From contig NZ_CP060783.1 of NCBI RefSeq assembly GCF_014489535.1, forward strand, positions 2,728,001 through 2,792,000: 64,000 nt of DNA, written 5' to 3'. The DNA is from Diaphorobacter aerolatus. Its GTDB lineage: Bacteria; Pseudomonadota; Gammaproteobacteria; Burkholderiales; Burkholderiaceae_C. The first letter of the stretch is position 1. The number at the start of each line of letters is the position of its first letter. The notes beneath the pieces are model-generated. The model saw only the letters and a list, made by a program, of their open reading frames with translations. It was not told where the DNA came from and searched no databases. Shown in pieces: positions 45,089-54,465 of the stretch. A program made the translations under genes and the position numbers.

Positions 45089-45111
45089 TTACATGTGATG
45101 TTGACATGTAA
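45089..45111. promoter_or_regulatory. Operator candidate of the DUF2170-pspA-flotillin operon
   Basis: TTACATGT (45089-45096) and ACATGTAA (45104-45111) are perfect inverted arms with a 7-bp spacer; a third ACATGT lies at 45121-45126. AT-rich region directly upstream of the first gene. Likely bound by the DUF2170 protein's N-terminal segment (inference). Confidence 0.5.
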
Positions 45112-45147
45112 TTTGTATCGACATGTGAGGTGACATGAATGAATGCC

Positions 45148-45182
45148 AAAAGGGCTCCCACCGCTGGCAGCGGCAGGAGCCC
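45148..45182 (-). terminator. Terminator of copA
   Basis: GGGCTCC (45152-45158) with GGAGCCC (45176-45182), and inside it CCGCTG with CAGCGG; on the minus strand T4 follows (A's 45148-45151). 27 bp past the copA stop. Confidence 0.85.
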
Positions 45183-45208
45183 ATGGGCGCGCATGCAGAT
45201 CGCGGCGA

Positions 45209-47443
45209 TTACTTCTGCTTCGGCTCCCAGCGCTTGAGCAGCAGTGCGTTGGTCATGACGCTCAGCGAACTCAGCGCCATTGCCGCACCGGCCACCACCG
45301 GGCTCAGGAAGCCCAGCGCCGCGAGCGGAATGCCGGCAATGTTGTATGCAAACGCCCAGAACAGGTTCTGGCGGATCTTGCGCACCGTGCGGTGCGAGAT
45401 GTCGAGCGCCGCGGCCACGAGCTTCGGGTCGCCGCGCATCAGCGTGATGCCCGCGGCATGCATGGCCACGTCCGTGCCGTTGCCCATGGCCATGCCGACG
45501 TCGGCGGCGGCCAGCGCGGGTGCGTCGTTCACGCCGTCGCCGACCATCGCGACCACGTGACCACCCTGCTGGAGCTGCCGCACCGCCGCGGCCTTGTCGC
45601 CCGGCAGCACCTCGGCCATGACCTCACCCGCGTCGGGATCGAGCCCCAGGCGCCGCGCCATCGCATGGGCCGCGCCCTTGTTGTCGCCCGAAATCATCAC
45701 GCAGCGCACGCCGCTGGCCTTGAGCGCGGCCAGTGCTTCCCTGGCACCGGGCTTGGGCTCGTCGCCGAACGCCAGCAGCGCGACCGCCACAAGCCCGCTG
45801 GTGCGCCGTTCGGCGACCGCCGATACCGTGGCACCCTGCTCCTGCAAAATCGCCGCCTGCCGCGCGAGATCGCCCAGCTCGACGCCCAGTTCCTGCATCC
45901 AGCGAAGGCTGCCGATCAAATAGCTTCTCCCGGCGACTTCGCCCTCGGTGCCCCGGCCGGGAACGGCGCGCACGCCTTCGGGCTCGGGAATCGCGACGTC
46001 ACGCTCGCGCGCCGCCGCCAGTACCGCGCGGGCCAGCGGGTGTTCGCTGCCGCTTTGCACGCTCGCCACGGCGGCCAGCGTCCGGGCCTCATCGCTTGCC
46101 GGTTCCACGTGAAACGCTATCAATCTTGGTTGGCCCACGGTCAGCGTGCCGGTCTTGTCGAACGCCACGGTATCGACCTTGTGCGCGATCTCCAGGGCCT
46201 CGGCGTCCTTGATCAGAATGCCGTTCTTCGCGGCCACGCCCGTGCCCGCCATGATGGCCGCGGGCGTTGCCAGGCCGAGCGCGCAAGGGCAGGCAATCAC
46301 CAGCACCGCCACGGAGTGGATCAACGATGCCTCGACGCCCGCGCCGGTCCACATCCAGCCTAGAAAGGTCAGCAGCGCAATCACCAGCACCACGGGCACG
46401 AAGATCGACGACACCTTGTCCACCATGCGCTGGATCGGTGCCTTGGCGGCCTGCGCGTCTTCGACCAGACGGATGATGCGCGCCAGCACGGTCTCCGAGC
46501 CCACGGCCGAAACCTGCATGATGATGCGGCCATCGCCGTTGATCGACCCGCCCGTGAGCGCCGCGCCCGCCTCGCGCACCACCGGCAGCGGCTCGCCGGT
46601 CAGCATCGATTCGTCGACCTGCGTGTGGCCTTCAAGCACCTCGCCATCCACGGGAATGCGTTCGCCGGGACGCACGACCAGTCTGTCACCCGCCATGACC
46701 TCGGCAATCGGCACGTCGACCTCGCCATCGCGCCCGAGCAAATGCGCCACGTCCGGGCGCAGCGCATGCAGCGCGCGGATCGCCGCCGTCGTCTGCCGCT
46801 TGGCGCGCGTTTCCAGCCACTTGCCAAGCAGCACCAGCGTGATCACCACGGCCGACGCCTCGAAGTACAGATGCGGCACATGTCCCGGCTGCGCGGTGAA
46901 CCAGAGCCACAGGGACAGGCCGAAACCCGCGCTGGTGCCAATCGCCACCAGCAGATCCATATTCCCCGACAGCGCCTTGACCGCGTGCCAGCCCGCCTTG
47001 TAGAAACGCGCCCCGAGAATGAACTGAACCGGCGCGGCCAGCAGGAACTGCGCCCACGGCGGCAGCATCCAGTGCTGGCCGAACAGGTCGCCGATCATCG
47101 GCAGCACCAGAGGCGCAGACAGGATCAGACCGATGGCCACCGGCATGAAGCCCGCCCACGGCGAGGCCGATTCCTCATCGGCCTCCTGCTCGGCCGCGCT
47201 GCGCGGCTCGTAGCCCGCATTGCGCACGGCGCGGCGCACGACCGCATCGATGTCGGTGGCAGAGGCATCGGGCCCGAAGGTCACGTGCGCGCGCTCGGTC
47301 GCCAAATTCACGGTGGCATCCTGCACGCCGGGCACCTTGCGCAGGGCACGTTCCACGCGGCCCACGCAGCTCGCGCAGGTCATGCCGCCAATGCCAAGAT
47401 CAAGCGATTGCAGGTCTGAAGGGGTGATTGCTGTATCGGTCAT
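45209..47443 (-). CDS. copA: Cu(I)-translocating P1B-type ATPase CopA
   Basis: 744 residues. One N-terminal HMA domain with [18 protein letters not shown]; eight membrane helices; actuator TGEPLPV (ESMLTGEP), the ion-binding [19 protein letters not shown], phosphorylation DKTGTLTVG near the CPC helix, and hinge [18 protein letters not shown]. Exports Cu+ from the cytosol. The promoter upstream has the 19-bp spacer of CueR targets. A parS-like sequence lies in its coding region (46101-46116). Divergent from the TonB receptor gene. Confidence 0.96.
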   Translation of the reverse strand: MTDTAITPSDLQSLDLGIGGMTCASCVGRVERALRKVPGVQDATVNLATERAHVTFGPDASATDIDAVVRRAVRNAGYEPRSAAEQEADEESASPWAGFMPVAIGLILSAPLVLPMIGDLFGQHWMLPPWAQFLLAAPVQFILGARFYKAGWHAVKALSGNMDLLVAIGTSAGFGLSLWLWFTAQPGHVPHLYFEASAVVITLVLLGKWLETRAKRQTTAAIRALHALRPDVAHLLGRDGEVDVPIAEVMAGDRLVVRPGERIPVDGEVLEGHTQVDESMLTGEPLPVVREAGAALTGGSINGDGRIIMQVSAVGSETVLARIIRLVEDAQAAKAPIQRMVDKVSSIFVPVVLVIALLTFLGWMWTGAGVEASLIHSVAVLVIACPCALGLATPAAIMAGTGVAAKNGILIKDAEALEIAHKVDTVAFDKTGTLTVGQPRLIAFHVEPASDEARTLAAVASVQSGSEHPLARAVLAAARERDVAIPEPEGVRAVPGRGTEGEVAGRSYLIGSLRWMQELGVELGDLARQAAILQEQGATVSAVAERRTSGLVAVALLAFGDEPKPGAREALAALKASGVRCVMISGDNKGAAHAMARRLGLDPDAGEVMAEVLPGDKAAAVRQLQQGGHVVAMVGDGVNDAPALAAADVGMAMGNGTDVAMHAAGITLMRGDPKLVAAALDISHRTVRKIRQNLFWAFAYNIAGIPLAALGFLSPVVAGAAMALSSLSVMTNALLLKRWEPKQK
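46101..46116. promoter_or_regulatory. parS-like site 6 (in copA)
   Basis: GGTTCCACGTGAAACG, inner 14 bp GTTCCACGTGAAAC as in site 1 but both outer bases differ. 12 kb from the other sites; may be chance or a minor ParB site. Confidence 0.4.
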
Positions 47444-47450
47444 GGGCTCA

Positions 47451-47481
47451 AAGTTAAAGCCTCACATCATGTGAAGGTCAA
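47451..47481 (-). promoter_or_regulatory. CueR-type promoter of copA
   Basis: On the minus strand: -35 TTGACC (47476-47481), 19-bp spacer containing the dyad TCACATGATGTGA, -10 TAACTT (47451-47456). The overlong spacer with a central dyad is the MerR-family activator arrangement and closely resembles the E. coli copA promoter. Confidence 0.8.
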
Positions 47482-47623
47482 GCGAATGATTGAACAACGC
47501 CAAAAAAAAGACTCCTCGCGCTCGACGACGCAACACCGCACACGGGCCAAGGGTACTCTGCAATGTGTTCCGATGACTCACTGGTCACGGCACGGTATCC
47601 CCATCAGCGACAAGAATTCTTCC

Positions 47624-49761
47624 ATGCACGCCGCCTTCTTCCGCGCACCCGGACTTCTCCTTGCGAAGCTCGCGGCACAGGCCTGCGTGTTCGCCACTGC
47701 GCAAACCGCCACGGCGCAGAACGCTCCCGCGATGCTGCCGGGCATCACCGTGCAGAGCACGCTGGGTGCCAGCCCTCTCGATCAGGCGCCCGCCTCGGTC
47801 ACCGTGATCGACGGCGAGCGCGCGCGTGATCGCCAGTGGCAGGTGAATCTCTCGGAGGCCCTGCCCGGCGTGCCGGGCCTGCTGCTGCAAAACCGCCAGA
47901 ACCATGCGCAGGATCTGCAACTGTCGATTCGCGGTCACGGTGCGCGCTCGACCTTCGGCGTGCGCGGCGTGCAGATTTTCGTGGACGGCATTCCCTCGAC
48001 CATGCCCGACGGCCAGGGCCAGATCGGCCACATCGACCTGTCGTCCGCCGAGCGCATCGAAGTGCTGCGCGGCCCATATTCCGCGCTCTATGGCAATTCC
48101 GCAGGCGGCGTGCTCAGCGTCTACACCGAACGTGGTGAAGGCACGCCGCAGCTCCAGAGCCGTTTTGCGCTCGGCAGCGACGGCCAGAAGCGCGTCGGCC
48201 TCAAGGCAAGGGCGAGAGCAACGGCGTCGGCTATGTCGTCAGCGCGAGCCGCTACCTTACCGACGGCTGGCGCGCCCAGAGTGCCGCCGACAAGAACCTG
48301 TTGAATGCGCGCATCGACACCCAGACCGGCGAGGACGGGCAGCTCACGCTCGTGGCCAGCCACGTGAAGGTCAATGCGCTCGACCCGGGCGGACTCACCC
48401 CCGCAGACTGGGCCCTCGACCAGCGCGCCGTGGCACGCAATCCGCTCGACTACAACGCACGCAAGAACACGCGCCAGACCCAGACCAGCCTGACCTACGA
48501 GCGCCGCATCGACGGTGCCAACAGCCTGCGCATGATGGTCTATGCGGGCGAGCGCGAGATCGTGCAGTACCAGTCCATCCCGGCCGCCTCGCAGCAGGCC
48601 GCCACCAGCGCCGGGGGCGTGATCGACCTGCGGCGCGGCTACGGCGGCATGGATCTGCGCTGGGCACACGGCGCGGGCAGCGCATCGCGCGCGCCGAACC
48701 TGGTCGTGGGCCTCGCCGCCAACCTCGTCGAGGAAGACCGCCTCGGCTACAACAATTTCAGCAACGGGCGGCTCGGCGTGCAGGGCGCGCTGCGCCGCAA
48801 GGAACGCAACACGCTCACCAACATCGACCCATATGCCCAGCTCTCATGGTCGTTTGCGCCCGACTGGACCGCGCTGGCCGGCCTGCGCTGGAGCAACGTG
48901 CAACTGCGCTCACGCGACCGATACATCACCACCGGCAACGGCGACGACAGCGGCCGCACCGGCTTTCACCGCCTGCTGCCCATCGTGTCGCTCCAGCACC
49001 GCGTGAGCGACAGCGCGAACCTCTACGCCTCCCTCGGCAGCGGTTTGGAAACGCCCACCTTCAATGAAATCTCCTACCGCCCGGCAGGCGAGCCGGGACT
49101 GAACTTCGGTCTGCAACCCGCCACTTCGACGAGCGCTGAAATCGGCTGGAAGCAGCGCTATGCAATGGGCGACGACCTGCGCGGCGAATGGACCGCCGCC
49201 GTGTTCCAGACGCGCACGCGCAACGAGATCGTGGTCGCCGACAACACCGGCGGGCGCAGCAGTTTCCAGAACGCGGGCCGCACCGAGCGACGCGGCCTCG
49301 AACTCGGCAGCAGCACCTGGCTGTTCAACCGCCTCCAGCTCAACGCCGCATTCACCTGGCTCGACGCCACGCTCAGCCAGGGCTTTTGTGACACGAGGGC
49401 AGCGAACTGCGTGCCGCCGGGCAGGCGCATTGTCGGCACGGCGCGCACCCAGGCGTTTCTGGCCCTCGACTGGAAACCCGATGCCCGCTGGCGCGCCGGC
49501 ATCGACTGGCGACACACCGGCTCCATCGCCGCCAACGACAGCAACAGCGTGCTCGCCTCCGCATACGGCGTGCTCGGTGTGAGCGCTGGCCATACGGCCC
49601 GCATCGGCGGCTGGAAAATCGACAGCTTCGCGCGCATCGACAACCTCGCCGATCGGAAATACGTCGGCTCGGTCATCGTTAACGACGGCAATGGCCGCTA
49701 CTACGAAAGCGCGCCCGGCAGGCAATGGATGGTCGGAATGAGTGCGGCCTACCCGTTCTGA
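47624..49761 (+). CDS. TonB-dependent outer-membrane receptor (frameshifted), copper locus
   Basis: 712 residues after repair. Signal peptide ending QTATAQNA; plug domain PASVTVIDGERARDRQWQVN, SIRGHGARSTFGVRGVQIFV, DGIPSTMPDGQGQIGHIDLS and IEVLRGPYSALYGNSAGGVL; long beta-barrel; final aromatic residue in AAYPF. The frame breaks at 48205-48206; one added G restores GLKGKGESNGVGYVVSASRY. Start at ATG 47624 is chosen for the signal peptide. Lies between copA (divergent) and copZ-cueR, so a role in copper-complex uptake or sensing is suggested by context only; FecA-like iron or other ligands are equally possible from sequence. Confidence 0.86.
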
Positions 49762-49793
49762 CAACCGAAGGCCGCATCGGTCGATGCGAAATG

Positions 49794-49825
49794 CTTGACT
49801 CTGACATCGTGTCAAGGTACATCAT
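49794..49825 (+). promoter_or_regulatory. CueR-type promoter of copZ-cueR
   Basis: -35 TTGACT (49795-49800), 19-bp spacer with dyad TGACATCGTGTCA, and a weak -10 CATCAT (49820-49825). CTTGAC/GTCAAG flank the dyad as perfect inverted arms (49794-49799, 49811-49816). Same architecture as the copA promoter. Confidence 0.7.
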
Positions 49826-49861
49826 GAAGCCATCAACCGGTTTCAACCAAGGAGCATCACC

Positions 49862-50059
49862 ATGAAATACACATTCCAGGTTCAGGGCATGACCTGCGGT
49901 CATTGCGAACGCGCCGTGGTTCACGCCGTGCGCGAAGTCGATGCCGACGCCATCGTCCAGGTCGATCTGCCCACCGGCCAGGTCGTGGTGGAAAGCGACA
50001 AGTCGCGCGATGCCGTCGCGAACGCGATCACCGAAGAAGGCTACACCGTCGCCGCATGA
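49862..50059 (+). CDS. copZ: Copper chaperone CopZ (HMA domain)
   Basis: 65 residues, single HMA domain: MKYTFQVQGMTCGHCERAVV with the Cu-binding MTCGHC, ending AITEEGYTVAA. Delivers Cu+ to CopA or CueR. AAGGAGCATCACC gives a good ribosome site. Its TGA overlaps the cueR ATG by 4 nt, so the pair is co-translated. Confidence 0.95.
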   Translation: MKYTFQVQGMTCGHCERAVVHAVREVDADAIVQVDLPTGQVVVESDKSRDAVANAITEEGYTVAA

Positions 50060-50493
50060 CGAAGCCTGCAACACCCTGGCCGGTAGCCATCGGTGTGGCG
50101 GCGCAGCGCGCCGGTGTCTCGGCGCGCATGGTGCGGCACTATGAATCGCTCGGTCTCCTGCCCGAGGTGGCGCGCACCGACAGCGGCTACCGCCAGTACA
50201 CCGAGGCCGACGTGCACACGCTGCGCTTCATCCGCCGCTCGCGCGATCTCGGTTTTTCGATGGAAGAGATCGCCACGCTGCTCGGGCTGTGGAAGGACCG
50301 GGAACGCGCGAGTTCCCAGGTCAAGAAGGTCGCCCAGGCCCACATCGCCAATCTCTCCGAGCGCATCGCCGCGATGCAGACGATCCAGCGCAGCCTGCAA
50401 TCGCTCGTGAAATGCTGCCACGGCGACGACCGGCCCGATTGCCCGATCCTCGATGATCTCGCCAATACACCGGAACTTGCCGCGAGGCATTGA
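50056..50493 (+). CDS. cueR: MerR-family copper-responsive regulator CueR
   Basis: 145 residues. HTH IGVAAQRAGVSARMVRHYES, then GLLPEVARTDSGYRQYTEAD, dimerisation helix, and the Cu(I)-binding loop CHGDDRPDC followed by PI, spaced as the two Cys of CueR. A Cu+-loaded dimer activates promoters with 19-bp spacers; two such promoters lie before copA and copZ. Translationally coupled to copZ. Confidence 0.94.
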   Translation: MTKPATPWPVAIGVAAQRAGVSARMVRHYESLGLLPEVARTDSGYRQYTEADVHTLRFIRRSRDLGFSMEEIATLLGLWKDRERASSQVKKVAQAHIANLSERIAAMQTIQRSLQSLVKCCHGDDRPDCPILDDLANTPELAARH

Positions 50494-50514
50494 AGATTCG
50501 CGACCCAGGTTCCT

Positions 50515-51456
50515 TCAAGCGAGCGGCAGCAGCCCCGACTCCACGCCCGGGATCACCGCGCGCAACTGCTCGATGAAGTAGCGCGTGGCTGGCCCGAGCA
50601 CACGGTCGCGGCGGTGCATCAGGCCGATAACGCGGCGCGCATTCGGCGCAAAGATCGGTCTCGCAACCAGCCCGTCGAGATTCAGCTCGGGCAGCGCGAG
50701 ACGCGGCAACAGCGCCACGCCAAGGCCATGGCGCGCCATCGATGCGGCAGTGATGATGTGGGTGACGTCGCAACGCGGCGCGACAGGCTCGGCGGAATCG
50801 TCATCATGGCTGCCCGCCTGTAGCCCCCGGTCGAACTGTTCGCGCGCATTCGAGCCGCGCGCCAGCAGCACCAGATCGTGCGCCAGCAACTGCTCCCAGC
50901 GGATGTTCGCCAAACCCACGAGCGCGTGACCGTGCGGGAAGACGGCATAGTAGCCGTCGGTCAGCAAGGGCTCGAAATGCAGATCCGGCGCGGCCTCGGA
51001 CAGCGGCCCGATGGCGCATTCCACCTGATTGGTGCGCAGCATCTCCAGCAACTGATCGGTATGCGCCTCGATGACCCGCGACTGCAACGCCGGATGCACG
51101 GTGCGCAGCCGCGCCAGCGCATGCGGCACCAGCCCGAACGCGGCGGACGGCAGCGCCGCGACGATCACCGTGCCGCGCCGCGCGGCGGACAGATCGAGCG
51201 CGCTGCGATAGGCCTCTTCCACATCGGCGAGCGGCCGCTGTATGCGTTGCAGAAATTCCTCGCCCGCCTGCGTGAGCGCCACGCTGCGCGTCGAGCGCTC
51301 GAGCAGCTTGAGGCCCAGCGTGTCCTCGAGGTCCTGGATCTGCGCCGACAGCGACGGCTGCGTCACCCCGAGCGCACCGGCCGCGTGCGTGAACGAGCGG
51401 CTTTCCGCGACCAGCAGGAACGCCTTGACGGCCCGATATTTGATATTCATAGCCAT
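50515..51456 (-). CDS. LysR-family transcriptional regulator
   Basis: 313 residues. HTH: MNIKYRAVKAFLLVAESRSF, THAAGALGVTQPSLSAQIQD. Effector domain with GTVIVAALPSAAFGLVPHAL and SMARHGLGVALLPRLALPEL. Start at 51456 (MAMN) or 51450. Divergent from the Bug receptor/hydroxyacid dehydrogenase genes at 51583, which it probably controls. The 126-bp spacer contains the near-palindromic AT-rich ATCGATAAATCATAGAC / ATATCGAT. Ends 22 bp from convergent cueR. Confidence 0.9.
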   Translation of the reverse strand: MAMNIKYRAVKAFLLVAESRSFTHAAGALGVTQPSLSAQIQDLEDTLGLKLLERSTRSVALTQAGEEFLQRIQRPLADVEEAYRSALDLSAARRGTVIVAALPSAAFGLVPHALARLRTVHPALQSRVIEAHTDQLLEMLRTNQVECAIGPLSEAAPDLHFEPLLTDGYYAVFPHGHALVGLANIRWEQLLAHDLVLLARGSNAREQFDRGLQAGSHDDDSAEPVAPRCDVTHIITAASMARHGLGVALLPRLALPELNLDGLVARPIFAPNARRVIGLMHRRDRVLGPATRYFIEQLRAVIPGVESGLLPLA

Positions 51457-51582
51457 GATCGATAAATCATAGACAAATATCGATTTGTGTTGATGAGTTG
51501 CAGCGGCTCCAATCGGGGGAAAACAATGAATCGGCTGCGAACGGAAACGGATTTCCGCCCCGCACAGATGCAGGAGACCTTG

Positions 51583-52581
51583 ATGAACCATCGCCACCCC
51601 CGCCGTTTTGCCCTGCGCGCGTTGCTCGCCACCATCAGTTGCGCCGCAGCGGTGGTTGCCACACCGACCGCCCTCGCCCAGCAGAACTATCCCACCAAGC
51701 CGGTGCGCATGGTCGTGCCCTACCCGCCGGGCGGCGCCACCGACGTGATCGGTCGATTGATTGCCGACAAGCTGGGCGCGCAATGGGGCCAGGCCGTGGT
51801 CGTGGACAACCGTGCGGGCGCAGGCACTACCGTGGGCGCTGAGAACGTCGCCAAATCCGCACCCGATGGTTACACGCTCTACGAAACCACGGCCACGCAC
51901 ACCATCAGCGCAAGCCTGTACCCAAAGCTCAGCTACGACCCGATCAAGGACTTCACGCCGATCACGCTCACCGCGACGATTCCGCTGGTGCTGGTGACCA
52001 CGCCGAAGATTCCCGCGAGGACCGTCGATGAACTGGTGAAATGGATCAAGGCCCAGCCCGGCGGCGCGAGCATGGGCTCGCCGGGCAATGGCAGCGTGCA
52101 GCACCTGACCGGCGAATTGTTCAAGACCCGGGTCGGCGTCAACACCGTCCACGTGCCCTACAAGGGTGCCGCACCGATGATCACCGACCTGCTCGGCGGC
52201 CAAGTGGACATGGCATTCGCCACGCTCTCCGAGGTGACGAGCTACATCAAGTCCGGCAGGCTGCATGCGATTGCGCTCGCCCACGACAAGCGCATGTCCG
52301 CCGTGCCGGACCTGCCCACCTTCGGCGAGCAGGGCATGAAGGGCTTCACCGGCGCGACCTGGTTCGGCACCTTTGCGCCCGCCAGACTGCCGCCCGAACT
52401 GCGCGACCGCATCTACAAGGACATTGCGGCCATCGTCGCGACGCCCGAGGTGACGAAAAAGCTCGAAGACATGGGCGCGGAGGTGAACAACCTCGCTCCC
52501 GCCGAGTTCTCCAGACTGATCGACGCCGAAGCCAGGCGCTGGGCCGAGGCGGTGAAGCTCTCGGGTGCCAGGATTGAGTGA
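51583..52581 (+). CDS. Bug-family tripartite tricarboxylate receptor (TctC-like)
   Basis: 332 residues. Signal peptide ALLATISCAAAVVATPTALA (cleaved before QQNYPTKP), then YPTKPVRMVVPYPPGGATDV, VVVDNRAGAGTTVGAENVAK, GSPGNGSVQHLTGELFK and HVPYKGAAPMITDLLGGQVD. Periplasmic carboxylate-binding receptor. ATG 51583 has GGAG 8 nt upstream. The dehydrogenase start overlaps its end by 17 nt, so the two form an operon; a hydroxy- or keto-acid ligand is a reasonable inference. Confidence 0.93.
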   Translation: MNHRHPRRFALRALLATISCAAAVVATPTALAQQNYPTKPVRMVVPYPPGGATDVIGRLIADKLGAQWGQAVVVDNRAGAGTTVGAENVAKSAPDGYTLYETTATHTISASLYPKLSYDPIKDFTPITLTATIPLVLVTTPKIPARTVDELVKWIKAQPGGASMGSPGNGSVQHLTGELFKTRVGVNTVHVPYKGAAPMITDLLGGQVDMAFATLSEVTSYIKSGRLHAIALAHDKRMSAVPDLPTFGEQGMKGFTGATWFGTFAPARLPPELRDRIYKDIAAIVATPEVTKKLEDMGAEVNNLAPAEFSRLIDAEARRWAEAVKLSGARIE

Positions 52582-53515
52582 GCGCGATCCGCGCGTCGCC
52601 CAATGGGCCAGCGTGGGCGATTTCGCAGATCGGCAACTTCGGGCCAGCTACCAGGCCCCTGCGCTCTGGACCATGGAAGCAGCGCAGATCGACGCCATCG
52701 CGGCAGGCATAGAACTGCTGGTCACCACCGTGCGCGCCGGTTGCAGCGCAGCGACCATCGCGCGCTTTCCCAGGCTGCGCGGCATCTGTAGCTGGGGCGC
52801 GGGCTTCGACACCATCGACCTCGCGGCCGCAAGAGCACGCGGCATTCAGGTCAGCAATACCCCGGCCGTGCTCGATGCCTGCGTTGCCGACATGGCGTGG
52901 GCGCTGATGCTGGCCACCGCGCGGCGCGTTGCAGAAGGTGATCGCCACGTGCGCGCCGGAGAATGGAAACAGCTCGGCCAATTCCCGCTCGGCCTGCGCG
53001 TGTCGGGCAAACGTCTCGGCATCGTCGGCATGGGCCATATCGGTCAGGCGATTGCGCGGCGTGGCCTGGGTTTCGACATGCAGGTGCGCTACACCGCGCG
53101 TTCGCCCCGCCCGCAGTTGCCGCACGGGTTCATGCAAAACCTCGTGGAACTGGCCGATTGGGCCGATTTTCTGGTGCTCGCCTGCGTGGGCGGCCCGTCC
53201 ACACGGCACATCGTGAATGCTCAGGTGCTCGCCGCACTGGGCACCACCGGCATTCTGGTGAACATTGCCCGTGGCTCGGTCGTCGATCAGGAAGCGCTGA
53301 TCGCCGCCCTGGTCCACAGAAAGATCGCAGGCGCGGGTCTCGACGTGCTCGAGGGCGAACCCGGCGCGCCAAAGATCATGCGCGGCCTGCCCCACGTCGT
53401 CTTCACACCGCACATGGCCAGCGCCACCACGGACACGCGCCTCGACATGCAGAAAAGCCTGCTCGCAAACGTGGACGCCTTCCTGCGCACCGGCACGCTG
53501 CTCGATCCGGTCTGA
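52565..53515 (+). CDS. D-2-hydroxyacid dehydrogenase (glyoxylate/hydroxypyruvate reductase type)
   Basis: 316 residues with GTG start at 52565 (TTG at 52574 is the alternative). Rossmann NAD(P) motif KRLGIVGMGHIGQAIARRGL, substrate-binding Arg in LVNIARGSVVDQEAL, Glu in AGLDVLEGEP, catalytic His in VVFTPHMASAT. Reduces 2-keto acids such as glyoxylate or hydroxypyruvate. Overlaps the Bug receptor gene, so both likely serve one hydroxyacid under the divergent LysR regulator. Confidence 0.92.
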   Translation: MPGLSERDPRVAQWASVGDFADRQLRASYQAPALWTMEAAQIDAIAAGIELLVTTVRAGCSAATIARFPRLRGICSWGAGFDTIDLAAARARGIQVSNTPAVLDACVADMAWALMLATARRVAEGDRHVRAGEWKQLGQFPLGLRVSGKRLGIVGMGHIGQAIARRGLGFDMQVRYTARSPRPQLPHGFMQNLVELADWADFLVLACVGGPSTRHIVNAQVLAALGTTGILVNIARGSVVDQEALIAALVHRKIAGAGLDVLEGEPGAPKIMRGLPHVVFTPHMASATTDTRLDMQKSLLANVDAFLRTGTLLDPV

Positions 53516-53539
53516 GCAGGCCCGGACGGAGTCACCGCC

Positions 53540-53800
53540 TCAGGAAGCGGCGGCAGGCTTGACGAAGGCCTCGACCTTGCCCTTCAAGGTGATCAGCAGC
53601 GGGCGGCCCTTGCGGTCCAGCGTCTTGCCTGCGGGCACCTTGATCCAGCCCTCGCTCACACAGTACTCCTCGACGTCAAAACGCTCCTTGCCATTGAAAT
53701 GGATGCCGATGTCCTGCTCGAAGAACTCCGGCTTGTGGTGCGGGCTGCGAGGATCTACGGACAGGCGGTCGGGCAATGGGGGCAATGTGGAGTCGGTCAC
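53540..53800 (-). CDS. DUF3297 family protein
   Basis: 86 residues with GTG start at 53800 (GGAAGAG about 7 nt upstream), giving MTDSTLPPLPDRLSVDPRSP. HHKPEFFEQDIGIHFNGKER and EEYCVSEGWIKVPAGKTLDR are the family core. Widespread in proteobacteria, function unknown. An upstream ATG (53836) in the same frame gives an N-terminus unlike the family. Convergent with the dehydrogenase gene 25 bp away. Confidence 0.87.
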   Translation of the reverse strand: MTDSTLPPLPDRLSVDPRSPHHKPEFFEQDIGIHFNGKERFDVEEYCVSEGWIKVPAGKTLDRKGRPLLITLKGKVEAFVKPAAAS

Positions 53801-54009
53801 GGCTTCTCTTCCAGAGGATGTTCGAAAAGCCGTCATTGTCCCGCAAACCCCGGAGACTGCGCGAACCCGCAGCAGGACGGTGAGTTGTACAGCGCAGCGG
53901 ATCCGCTGTGGTCAGCGCCGCCATGCAGCTTGCATTAGCTACATATTTAATAGCATAAAACACAATATCCATCGGAAAAAAGCCCTTCCACTACGCGAAT
54001 CAACGCAGC

Positions 54010-54371
54010 TGTGGATAACATGACCAGAGCCTGCCGAATAACTCACCAGTTATACACAGGACGACGCGATGCGATGAACTTGTCCCCATTTCGGGTGCAG
54101 CGGCAACCGGGTCGGCTCCACACGCTTCTGAAACCCGCAAGCTGCTGATTCCAAAGCGAAAACACGGCTTGTCCACAAGCCCGGTCATCCCTACTATTAC
54201 TAACATTCTTAAATAACATCAATAAAGAACAACCACAGAACAACCTCCGGGAAAAACGAAGCACCGTGAAATTGAACGCATGGTTGGACACGAAGCCAGA
54301 ACCCGAAAAAAGGCAGTTATCCCGCAGAAACTGGAGATTTCCTGTGGATAACCCTGAATAACTCTGGATAA
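54010..54371. other. DnaA-box cluster, candidate replication origin (oriC)
   Basis: The 665-bp gap 53801-54465 holds no gene but at least five DnaA-box-like 9-mers: TGTGGATAA at 54010-54018 and 54343-54351 (exact TTATCCACA on the other strand), TTATACACA at 54050-54058, TTGTCCACA at 54169-54177, and TCTGGATAA at 54363-54371 (one mismatch each). An AT-rich stretch at about 54186-54240, unlike the rest of the window, could be the unwinding element; another lies at 53935-53985. Nearby parAB and parS support an origin-proximal position. dnaA itself is not in the window, so a DnaA-titrating locus is the alternative. Confidence 0.55.
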
Positions 54372-54384
54372 CTCGCGGGCGTCG

Positions 54385-54413
54385 AAAAAAACGCTTTGGC
54401 AAAGCCAAAGCGT
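54385..54413 (-). terminator. Terminator of the nucleoside-recognition membrane protein gene
   Basis: ACGCTTTGGC (54391-54400) and GCCAAAGCGT (54404-54413), perfect 10-bp stem, loop AAA; on the minus strand a T7 run follows. It lies directly beside the DnaA-box cluster and would shield it from transcription. Confidence 0.93.
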
Positions 54414-54465
54414 CTCGTCGGATACGGCAGCGCTTGGGCTTCCAGCGGGCCAAGGCGGCACCAAC

